Position numbers and translations under genes: made by a program. A DNA stretch of 56,890 nucleotides from Candidatus Melainabacteria bacterium (GTDB lineage: Bacteria > Cyanobacteriota > Vampirovibrionia > Obscuribacterales > Obscuribacteraceae): the NCBI GenBank assembly GCA_003153555.1, contig PLZS01000046.1, positions 1 to 56,890 on the forward strand, given 5' to 3'. Below are positions 33,989-41,071 of the stretch, one piece after another (the first letter of the stretch is position 1; each line of letters starts with the position of its first letter). The notes beneath the pieces were generated by a model, which was given only the letters and a program-made list of their open reading frames with translations, was not told the DNA's origin and made no database searches.

Positions 33989-34726
33989 ATGAGTAAGCTG
34001 GCTGATAAGGTCGCTATTGTGACTGGTTCTGGAAGAGGCATAGGCAAAGCAATTGCCGCCGCGCTGCAAAGCGAGGGAGCCAAGATTGTCATTAGCGACA
34101 TTAATGAGGAGGCTTGCAAAGAAACAAGCGAAGAACTTTCCAAATCCGGAGAAGTGATTGCTGTTGCTTGCAATGTCACGGATACCGCAAGTATCGAAAA
34201 AATGGTCGCTGCGGTCATGGAAAAATGGGGACGCATAGACGTTCTTGTAAATAATGCTGGGATCACGCGCGACGATCTTTTCATGCGCATGAGCGAAGAC
34301 AAGTGGCAAGCTGTCATCGATACAAACTTGACTTCGGCTTTTAAAGTTACCAAGCCTGTTTTGAAGGTGATGTCGAAGCAACGTTCGGGTCGCATCGTCA
34401 ACATTGCAAGCACGACTGGCGTGCACGGAAATTTCGGTCAATGCAATTACGCTGCAGCCAAAGCAGGTCTGATTGGTTTCACAAAGACAATTGCTCTTGA
34501 ATACGCCTCCCGCCAAATTACATCGAATGCCGTCGCACCAGGCTTCATCGACACTCCGATGACCGCGGCCTTGGGTGAGGAAAACATAAAGAAGTATCTG
34601 GAGCGAATTCCGCTCGGGAGAATGGGCACTCCTGAGGATATTGCCGCAGCAGTGGTCTTCTTCGCTGCCTACGCTCCGTATGTGACTGGGACTGTCCTAG
34701 AGGTCAACGGCGGGCTCTATACCTAG
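33989..34726 (+). CDS. fabG: 3-Oxoacyl-ACP reductase
   Basis: NADPH-dependent reductase of fatty-acid elongation, 245 residues. SDR motifs: cofactor glycines VTGSGRGIGKAIA, NNAG at 88-91, catalytic Ser141, Tyr154 and Lys158 (STTGVHGNFGQCNYAAAKAG), and the family ending TGTVLEVNGGLYT. AAGGTGA lies upstream of the ATG. First of the fabG-acpP-fabF set, but separated from acpP by a 340-nt region with palindromic repeats, so expression of the two may be uncoupled. Long open frames on the opposite strand here are shadows. Confidence 0.96.
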   Translation: MSKLADKVAIVTGSGRGIGKAIAAALQSEGAKIVISDINEEACKETSEELSKSGEVIAVACNVTDTASIEKMVAAVMEKWGRIDVLVNNAGITRDDLFMRMSEDKWQAVIDTNLTSAFKVTKPVLKVMSKQRSGRIVNIASTTGVHGNFGQCNYAAAKAGLIGFTKTIALEYASRQITSNAVAPGFIDTPMTAALGEENIKKYLERIPLGRMGTPEDIAAAVVFFAAYAPYVTGTVLEVNGGLYT

Positions 34727-34847
34727 CTGGGAGCGCCTAACCTGGGAGCGCCGCCATCCTTGGCGGCACCTAGATTCTAAGTCGTAGTTCTATTGAAGAA
34801 TTCTCGGTGCCGGCTGGAAGCCGGCGCTCCCAGGTAGGCGGCGCTCC
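34727..34847. repeat. Cluster of dispersed palindromic elements
   Basis: Directly after the fabG stop. CTGGGAGCGCC occurs at 34727-34737 and 34742-34752; the second belongs to a full element (34741-34767, core GCCGCC-ATCCTT-GGCGGC). An opposite-facing full element is at 34809-34834 (GCCGGC-TGGAA-GCCGGC-GCTCCCAGG), followed by a half copy GGCGGCGCTCC to 34847. CCTGGGAGCGCCG (34741-34753) and CGGCGCTCCCAGG (34822-34834) can pair over 13 bp into one large hairpin, which may end or pause the fabG transcript. Confidence 0.85.
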
Positions 34848-35067
34848 ATATATCGTGGCGATATCCTGATTCACAAGTGGTTGCGTTTCGTTACTTGGCG
34901 AGAGCCTGCATGATTGGCGGTTTTTCGCATTGGTCATCCTTTATTCAAAGAAAGTAGCGCGGGAATGATTGTTCTTGATGCGACGTGTTATCCTAGTTGC
35001 CCTTGGCACACAAGAGTGGCCAGCGCTTCTTATTGGTAGCGTTATGGTTAAGGGGGTTAGAACAAAT

Positions 35068-35307
35068 ATGGATGAGAAGGAAGCCTTCGAGCGAGTAAAG
35101 AAGGTGGCCGTGGCCCAATTGAATGTAAATGCCGATGAGGTTACCATGGAAGCGAGCTTCACCAAAGACCTTGGTGCAGATTCACTCGACACAGTGGAAC
35201 TGGTCATGGCTCTGGAAGAAGAATTCGGTATGGAAATACCGGATGAAGACGCTGAAAAAATTACCACCGTCGGTGAAGCCGTCAAATATATCTCTTCGCA
35301 CATCTAG
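35068..35307 (+). CDS. acpP: Acyl carrier protein
   Basis: 79 residues from ATG 35068, with AGGGGG upstream (spacing about 12, long). The phosphopantetheine site is Ser39 in [29 protein letters not shown], the textbook ACP helix II. Frames extending back to 34969 add hydrophobic residues not found in ACPs and are rejected. Carries the growing acyl chain for FabG and FabF encoded on either side. The pantetheine arm comes from the pathway that includes PanB. Confidence 0.97.
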   Translation: MDEKEAFERVKKVAVAQLNVNADEVTMEASFTKDLGADSLDTVELVMALEEEFGMEIPDEDAEKITTVGEAVKYISSHI

Positions 35308-35407
35308 GGTGGCCAACGTTCCCGCAAGTGAACTTCGCTATCGATGTGGAACTGGCCGGAATGCGGCACATATTTAGATGGCTCCGGGAACTTAAGCAAG
35401 CTACGAG

Positions 35408-36670
35408 ATGACAAAAGAACGCGTCGTTGTGACAGGCATTGGCACAGTCTCCTCAGTGGGGACTGGCAGACAAGAATTTTGGAATGGCATTGTAGAAGGC
35501 CGTTCCGGAGTTAAACGTGTCACCACTGCCAGAGTGGTTGAGAAGATGCAATCGGCATGCAAAATTGCAGCCGAAATCGTTGACTTTGACCCGTCAAAAT
35601 ATCTAGAACCAAAACAAGTTCGACGCACGGATCGTTTCATCCAGTTCGCGGTCGCAGCAGCTCAATTGGCTGTGGACGACGCTAAGCTGGATATGAAGCA
35701 AGAAGATCCGACCCGCGTCGGCGTTGTTGTTGGTTCAGCTGCCGGTGGTTTCGAGACAATCGAAAACCAGTATCGTGTTTTGATGGAGCGCGGTCCAGAT
35801 CGTTGTTCACCATTTACGGTGCCTATGTTGATCGTCAACATGGCGGCTGGATGGGTTTCGATTCTGCACAACGCCAAGGGTCCGAACTCTTGCACCGTTA
35901 CGGCCTGCGCCACTTCTGCCAATTCAATCGGCGACGCTTACATGATGATCCAGCGTGGCGATGCTGATGTGATGTTTGCTGGCGGCAGTGAAGCACCAAT
36001 TACAGCTTTATGCATGGCAGGATTTTCTTCGGCTCGCACTCTGTCGACGCGCAACGCGGAACCGGAAAAGGCCAGCCGCCCATTTGATAAAGACCGCGAC
36101 GGTTTTGTCATGGGAGAAGGAGGTGCGATCCTCATTCTCGAGTCTTTACCGCATGCTCAAAAACGTGGTGCAAAAATTCTAGCTGAGCTGGTTGGCTATG
36201 GTATGACCGGCGATGCCTGGGATATTGTCCAGCCTTGCGCAGATGGCAATGGCGCAGCACGAGCAATGCAAGCTGCATTAAAGCAAGCCGGCATGAAGCC
36301 TGAGGATGTGCAATACATCAATGCGCACGGAACCTCAACGCCGCTCGGCGACAGGGCCGAGACGACCGCAATTAAAACAGTATTTGGAGAGCATGCCACC
36401 AATCACAAAGTGGCAGTTAGCTCAAGCAAGTCCATGACCGGTCACTTGTTAGGTGCAGCCGGTGCGCTCGAAGCGGCAGTTTGCATCATGGCAATCAATG
36501 ATTCGATTTTGCCACCAACGATCAATTTGGACAATCCCGATCCTGAATGCGATTTGGATTACGTTGCGAAAGTGGCGCGCAAAGGCGTCAATATCGACGT
36601 TGCACTGTCCAACAGTTTCGGATTCGGTGGACATAACGCTTGTTTGCTGTTCAAAAAGTTTAAGAGCTAG
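35408..36670 (+). CDS. fabF: 3-Oxoacyl-ACP synthase II
   Basis: Condensing enzyme for chain elongation; 420 residues. The Cys-His-His triad is Cys167 (TVTACATSANSIGDAY), His307 (NAHGTSTPLGD) and His346 (SKSMTGHLLGAAG). The opening RVVVTGIGTVSSVG and the end NSFGFGGHNACLLF match the family. The start ATG lacks a strong ribosome site. It lies 100 nt after acpP and 8 nt before gatA, so the last two are likely co-transcribed. Confidence 0.97.
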   Translation: MTKERVVVTGIGTVSSVGTGRQEFWNGIVEGRSGVKRVTTARVVEKMQSACKIAAEIVDFDPSKYLEPKQVRRTDRFIQFAVAAAQLAVDDAKLDMKQEDPTRVGVVVGSAAGGFETIENQYRVLMERGPDRCSPFTVPMLIVNMAAGWVSILHNAKGPNSCTVTACATSANSIGDAYMMIQRGDADVMFAGGSEAPITALCMAGFSSARTLSTRNAEPEKASRPFDKDRDGFVMGEGGAILILESLPHAQKRGAKILAELVGYGMTGDAWDIVQPCADGNGAARAMQAALKQAGMKPEDVQYINAHGTSTPLGDRAETTAIKTVFGEHATNHKVAVSSSKSMTGHLLGAAGALEAAVCIMAINDSILPPTINLDNPDPECDLDYVAKVARKGVNIDVALSNSFGFGGHNACLLFKKFKS

Positions 36671-36678
36671 CGAATCTG

Positions 36679-38199
36679 ATGACTGCGACAACGAATGCAT
36701 TAGTCGGCAGAAGCACCAGCGAGTTACGCACTCTTCTCAAAAACAAAGAAGTTTCGAGTGTCGAAATTCTTCGTGCTCACCAAGAGCACATCAAACAGAA
36801 TGAGGCGAACGTTCAAGCATTTCTTTGTTTGACTCCCGAGTTGGCAGAGCAGCAAGCGAAAAATGTTGATCAGATGATCGCTCGTGGTGATCAGCTTCCA
36901 GCACTGGCCGGCATTCCTGTCGCTCTCAAAGACAACATGTGTGTGCCCGGGTATCCAACTACGTGCGCAAGCAAAATATTGAAAGGCTTCCATTCTCCAT
37001 ATCAATCGACAGCAGTGACCAGGCTTTTTGATGCTGGTGCAGTTTGTCTTGGCAAAACGAATATGGATGAATTCGCAATGGGTTCGTCAACAGAAAACTC
37101 AGCCTTTCAGCTGACCTACAATCCGTGGGATAAAAAATATGTGCCGGGCGGCTCCTCTGGCGGATCTGCAGCAGCAGTTTCAGCCGGCTTTTCGGTTATT
37201 TCTCTGGGCTCTGACACCGGTGGATCGATTCGCCAACCGTCCGCATTATGCGGTGTTGTTGGAATGAAACCCACATATGGCACTGTACCCCGGTTTGGCT
37301 TGGTGGCATTTGCATCGAGTTTAGATCAAATCGGTCCGATGGCCAGAAACGTTGAAGACGCTGCCATTACCCTTAGTGTCATAGCCGGTCACGACAAACG
37401 CGATTCAACATCGTTGCCTGATTTTTCGGCTGGTCAAATCAATTACGCCAAAGGTCTCAAGGACAGCTCTGCTGAGGAGTTGGCAGGTGGCCTAAAGATC
37501 GGCGTCATCAAAGAATTGAACGGTGAAGGGATTGACCTCGACATAAGAAAAGCGGTGATGGCGACAGCCGAAATTTTTAAAAAGCTTGGCGCAAACGTTG
37601 AGGAAGTATCCATTCCAACGGCCGGACACGTTCTTGCTGTTTACTACGTCATCGCCACTGCGGAGGCGAGCGCCAACTTGTCACGCTATGATGGTGTCAG
37701 GTATGGTTTTCGAGACGAAGAAGCGGAAGACACTCTATCCATGTATATGGCTACTCGCGCTCAGGGCTTTGGTCCTGAGGTAAAGCGAAGAATCATGCTT
37801 GGCACGTATGCATTAAGCTCGGGCTACTATGACGCTTATTATAAGAAAGCACAACAAGTTCGCAGATTGATGAAAGACGACTTCGATAGAATTTTCAGCA
37901 CATATGACCTAGTCATTTGTCCGACGTCACCGTCTGTGGCGTTCAAAGTTGGTGAAAAGACATCTGATCCACTAACTATGTACTTAACTGATATTGCCAC
38001 TATTCCGGCCAACCTAGCCGGTTTGCCAGGCATTTCGATTCCAGCCGGTTTTGCTGCTGAAGGTTTGCCCATAGGAATCCAAATTTTGGGTAATACTTTA
38101 TCAGACGCAAAGGTGCTTCGAGCCGCAGCTGCTTTTGAGAAGAGTACCGAGTTCCACAATAAGCAGACACCCATGCTGCTCACTGCGATGCATAAGTAA
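36679..38199 (+). CDS. gatA: Glu-tRNA(Gln) amidotransferase subunit A
   Basis: Amidase subunit that makes ammonia from glutamine so that GatB can convert Glu-tRNA(Gln) to Gln-tRNA(Gln). 506 residues. The amidase triad is Lys84 (VALKDNMC), cis-Ser159 (GGSSGGSAAAVSAG) and nucleophile Ser183 (GSDTGGSIRQP). The downstream MKPTYGTVPRFGLVAFASSLDQIGP and KRRIMLGTYALSSGYYDAYY separate it from generic amidases. gatB and gatC are not in the window. Its presence suggests no glutaminyl-tRNA synthetase, as in Cyanobacteria. Confidence 0.95.
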   Translation: MTATTNALVGRSTSELRTLLKNKEVSSVEILRAHQEHIKQNEANVQAFLCLTPELAEQQAKNVDQMIARGDQLPALAGIPVALKDNMCVPGYPTTCASKILKGFHSPYQSTAVTRLFDAGAVCLGKTNMDEFAMGSSTENSAFQLTYNPWDKKYVPGGSSGGSAAAVSAGFSVISLGSDTGGSIRQPSALCGVVGMKPTYGTVPRFGLVAFASSLDQIGPMARNVEDAAITLSVIAGHDKRDSTSLPDFSAGQINYAKGLKDSSAEELAGGLKIGVIKELNGEGIDLDIRKAVMATAEIFKKLGANVEEVSIPTAGHVLAVYYVIATAEASANLSRYDGVRYGFRDEEAEDTLSMYMATRAQGFGPEVKRRIMLGTYALSSGYYDAYYKKAQQVRRLMKDDFDRIFSTYDLVICPTSPSVAFKVGEKTSDPLTMYLTDIATIPANLAGLPGISIPAGFAAEGLPIGIQILGNTLSDAKVLRAAAAFEKSTEFHNKQTPMLLTAMHK

Positions 38200-38216
38200 T
38201 TTCCGGGAGAAAACCA

Positions 38217-38672
38217 ATGAAGAGAAAAATCGAATTGCTTGGGTTCTTGGCTTTACTAGCCACATTCGCACCGGCTATAGCTCAAGGCAACTTCGGCGGT
38301 CAGGGTCCAATGACACCACCGGGCGCCATGGGCAGCCTCGAGACGGAGCCCGTTTCCAAGGAAAAACCTTCACCTGGCATGGCTTCGGGCAGTAATTCGG
38401 GTGGCGATTATACCTCCGATGAAAAACGGATGCAAAGAAAGTACAAAGATAACGTCAATTACGCAAAAGGGTTGATCGAAAAGGGCGACTCGATGATGAA
38501 GACCGCCAAAGGTAACACTTCTCATAAAGATTATAAGAAAGGCAAGATCATCAAAGAGATAGGCGAGAGGCGACTGGCAGAGCTACAAGCCAACAATCCT
38601 TTCCCGGAGCCTGAAAAGCCCGTCAAAGCTGGCGCTGGCAAAGGCAAAGACGATACGAAAAAAGAACTTTAA
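38217..38672 (+). CDS. Small secreted Lys-rich protein
   Basis: 151 residues, ribosome site GGGAG before the ATG. Signal peptide KIELLGFLALLATFAPAIAQ. Then a Gly/Pro/Met-rich linker, then a basic helical region (DEKRMQRKYKDNVNYAKGLIEKGDSMMKTAKGNTSHKDYKKGKIIKEIGERRL), ending in a Lys-rich tail. No known family. Lies 17 nt after gatA. Its stop codon overlaps that of the convergent gene at 38669 by 4 nt, so the two transcripts collide. Confidence 0.65.
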   Translation: MKRKIELLGFLALLATFAPAIAQGNFGGQGPMTPPGAMGSLETEPVSKEKPSPGMASGSNSGGDYTSDEKRMQRKYKDNVNYAKGLIEKGDSMMKTAKGNTSHKDYKKGKIIKEIGERRLAELQANNPFPEPEKPVKAGAGKGKDDTKKEL

Positions 38673-39316
38673 AGCCACTTTATGCTTTCTAGCGCCATCC
38701 GAACTTGTCTGTAATAGACGGGATAGGCCAGCAATGGTGCTTGAAAGAATACTTCCTGAATGTCCTGTCCATCTCGGTTTATGTTGATGTAGACGTTCAA
38801 GAATTTGGTCACATCGACACCACCTGCGGTGAACAATCCCTCGATCATCATTACTGGTCTTTGCTGTACATTTATGATCCGCCCTTTTAACAGATTACAG
38901 CGAGCAGAATATCTACTGTTTGGTGGATTCTGATTGATGTATTGATTGTCTCCGACAGTAGGTCCAAGCACGTTTTTCAGCGATAAAATGTGTTCAGGCT
39001 TCAGTTCAATCACTTCTCTTGTTGCTTGTTTTAGCAGTTCGCTAAAGTATGTCGCATCGCTGATTGTTACTTTGTCGCCTCGACAAAAAATACGCAATTC
39101 GATCTTGGGATTTTTTAGAGGGCTAAATGTAGTGAGCATCCATTCGCCACCATGCGCAAAGGACGTGCTGGCGACACGCCATGCTGGCGGTAATTGAATC
39201 GTGTGGATAGCACCTATATGTCGGTTCTTATATCCAGTGAAGACCATACCGTCGCCGATCAGCTGGTCATCTGTATCTCTATATCTTGGTGATTCGGCGG
39301 AAATGATTGATTCCAT
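38669..39316 (-). CDS. Hypothetical protein
   Basis: 215 residues from ATG 39316; a GTG at 39352 would add twelve. No signal peptide or membrane helix. Mixed alpha/beta composition with recognisable strands (HIGAIHTIQLPPAWRVAST, GEWMLTTFSP, KIELRIFCRGDKVTI; later ARCNLLKGRIINVQQRPVMMIEGLF). It ends AYPVYYRQVRMALESIKWL, which resembles proteins that evaluate short- and long-term stress, but no firm family match. Stop overlaps the convergent gene. Function unknown. Confidence 0.6.
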   Translation of the reverse strand: MESIISAESPRYRDTDDQLIGDGMVFTGYKNRHIGAIHTIQLPPAWRVASTSFAHGGEWMLTTFSPLKNPKIELRIFCRGDKVTISDATYFSELLKQATREVIELKPEHILSLKNVLGPTVGDNQYINQNPPNSRYSARCNLLKGRIINVQQRPVMMIEGLFTAGGVDVTKFLNVYININRDGQDIQEVFFQAPLLAYPVYYRQVRMALESIKWL

Positions 39317-39508
39317 TGCAAAATTACCTGAGTTTGTCTGCTCACGCCTCACAACTTTGAGTTGCTATTTAGATGGTAAGTCGAGCAGCTTGCTGCCTAG
39401 ACTATCCTAGGATAAATCACAATTGTGTTCGAATAGTGACTCTCGACAGCTACTCTTTCGATAGATTTGTAGCCAAGGCTGGGACCAGGCAGACCGCTGT
39501 CACTCGAT

Positions 39509-39535
39509 GCCGGCAAGGATGCCGGCGCTCCCAGG
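39509..39535 (+). repeat. Dispersed palindromic repeat, third locus
   Basis: GCCGGC-AAGGAT-GCCGGC followed by GCTCCCAGG, the same tail as the copies at 3153 and 34809 and the same core as the inverted copy at 34741. It sits 12 nt beyond the stop of the TPR gene at 39547, where it could act as a transcript end. Confidence 0.85.
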
Positions 39536-39546
39536 TCTAGCGAGTC

Positions 39547-40752
39547 TTAATGCTCAGGTAACTTTGATGTGGCAAATGCCGGCCAGAGTTCTGCTGCTTT
39601 ACTGCGGTCGGCAGCGGCTTCTTCTGAGCGTCCTAGCGCGTCAAGAATCTTTGCCCGCAACTCGTAAGCACTAGCCTCGTTATCGTGCAGTTGAATGTGT
39701 GTTGTCGCCGCATCCTGCGCCAGATCAAATTGCCCAGAGTTGTAGTAAGCATAGGCCAAAGTGCCAAAGGCTATGCCACTTTTAGGGTCCAGGGCTATTG
39801 CTTCTTGTGCGGTTTGCACTGCTAATTCGTGCTGCCCTTGAGACTCCAGAGCCCAGCCTTTGTTTGCAAGAGCCTCGCTATCATGAGGATTCAACGCCAA
39901 AGCTGCATCTGCGGCTGAAAGAGCGCTTCTTCGATCGGCTGTTCTGTTATAGGAAAGAGACAATGCATTCAGTGTCTTTTCGGATTTAGGATTTAAGACA
40001 CTGGCGATGATCAAATGCTCAATTGCATCATGGAATTTATTTTGTCCGTTTAGCTCCAATCCGCGCTGCATCTCGAAATTTGCCGGACATAAGACTGCAG
40101 CAACGATGATCAATGGCAGCGGAGTGAGTACAGCGAAAAGACGCATTTGCTTGCGTAATTTGGTGGGAATAGTCACCGCAAAATCGTCTTCATGGGCGCT
40201 TTTGCTAATTGAGAAATAAAGGGAAGCCAATGTGAAGGTCAAAAATATAGCCCCCAGAAGCGCCAGAGGCGGTAAGTTCCACAAACCGCTTAAGGATAAA
40301 ACTGACACTGCCGCGAGCGAAAAATAGATCGTGTTAAATGTTTGCTTCAGGTCAGGCAGGTACTTTGAAATTATCGAGCGCTTCTTGAATGGCTCGTTTA
40401 AGTAGGGCGAAGGGCTATAAGAGGGGGTGAAAGTACTTGTCGGGGCAAGCGGCTTCTTCGTCACAATAGGCTCACTGAACGACGCTGAGCTGGTCTGCGC
40501 TGCCTGCTCCGTTTGCTCGCCCGCTGGTAGTGAGGTTGACTGAGCAGCGGACTCAGCTTGCTCGCTGGCCTGTGTCGAGGGCTCAAGTAATTGCTCGTCT
40601 GCAGCGGCCTCGCCTCTAGGCTCAGCCTGTCCATCGGACGAGGTTTGACCGGGAGTTTTAGTACCCATGGCTTCCTCAGACTCGACGAGATTAATCGAGT
40701 CGGCCGGCACTGCTTCGGCAAATTGGCGTTCTTTTGTCGGTTCTGAAGTCAT
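39547..40752 (-). CDS. Membrane TPR protein
   Basis: 401 residues. The N-terminal 110 residues are disordered and rich in Glu, Ser, Ala and Gln. Membrane helices follow at about 145-190 (YFSLAAVSVLSLSGLW; LALLGAIFLTFTLASLYFSIS) and 205-225 (LFAVLTPLPLIIVAAVLC). The C-terminal 170 residues hold four or five TPRs, including ALSAADAALALNPHDSEALANKGWALESQGQHELAVQTAQEAIALDPKS. ATG 40752 follows a GTG at 40755; GAGG upstream. A decayed copy of the TPR part and of the leader lies just upstream, then two kinases on the same strand, so a link to kinase signalling is possible. Confidence 0.8.
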   Translation of the reverse strand: MTSEPTKERQFAEAVPADSINLVESEEAMGTKTPGQTSSDGQAEPRGEAAADEQLLEPSTQASEQAESAAQSTSLPAGEQTEQAAQTSSASFSEPIVTKKPLAPTSTFTPSYSPSPYLNEPFKKRSIISKYLPDLKQTFNTIYFSLAAVSVLSLSGLWNLPPLALLGAIFLTFTLASLYFSISKSAHEDDFAVTIPTKLRKQMRLFAVLTPLPLIIVAAVLCPANFEMQRGLELNGQNKFHDAIEHLIIASVLNPKSEKTLNALSLSYNRTADRRSALSAADAALALNPHDSEALANKGWALESQGQHELAVQTAQEAIALDPKSGIAFGTLAYAYYNSGQFDLAQDAATTHIQLHDNEASAYELRAKILDALGRSEEAAADRSKAAELWPAFATSKLPEH

Positions 40753-40780
40753 CACACATAACCTCTGCGTATCACCATTC

Positions 40781-40821
40781 TATACCCCTTAGGTCCACAT
40801 CAATCAGTGCTGAGATGAAGC
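40781..40821. repeat. Direct repeat, copy 1 (leader of TPR gene)
   Basis: TATACC...GGTCCACAT...TGCTGAGATGAAGC. Copy 2 is at 41021-41062 in the same orientation. The blocks GGTCCACAT and TGCTGAGATGAAGC are identical in both. Copy 1 is about 30 nt upstream of the TPR start, in its leader or promoter. Confidence 0.75.
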
Positions 40822-40861
40822 TGTTTCTGGCAGGGCGCGCGCTTTTGACAAACGATCCCTA

Positions 40862-41062
40862 GGTAGCGTGAGATTGAAGTCGACCAAGTGCTGTCGCGGC
40901 TAACGCGGATTTGACTGCCGATTCGTGCTGACCTAAAGAGTCTTCGGCCCAGGCTTTGTTTGAAAGCGCTTCACTGTCGTTTGCGTTTAGTGCCAGTGCT
41001 CTTTCTGAGGCGGATAAGGCTATACCTCCATGGTCCACATGTGAGCATTGCTGAGATGAAGC
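40862..41062 (-). pseudogene. Decayed partial copy of the neighbouring TPR gene
   Basis: Between the TPR gene and the first kinase. On the minus strand from about 41020 one reads ALSASERALALNANDSEAL then SNKAWAEDSLGQHESAVKSAL, closely matching ALSAADAALALNPHDSEAL and ANKGWALESQGQHELAVQT of the intact neighbour. No start codon in frame is supported and the frame ends after about 52 codons. It is preceded at 41021-41062 by a copy of the leader sequence found at 40781-40821. So leader plus one and a half TPRs remain from a former tandem duplicate whose membrane part was deleted. Confidence 0.75.
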
Positions 41063-41071
41063 CGTCCAGTC

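Noticed and set aside
33682..34516. Two long minus-strand open frames (243 and 257 codons) opposite the ADP-ribosylglycohydrolase-like and fabG genes.
   Set aside because: They lie opposite well-matched genes, have no recognisable motif, and their residue make-up is what the reverse strand of coding DNA gives.
34969..35067. 33-residue N-terminal extension of the acyl carrier protein.
   Set aside because: ACPs are about 78-80 residues and start just as the ATG at 35068 predicts; the extension is hydrophobic and unlike the family.
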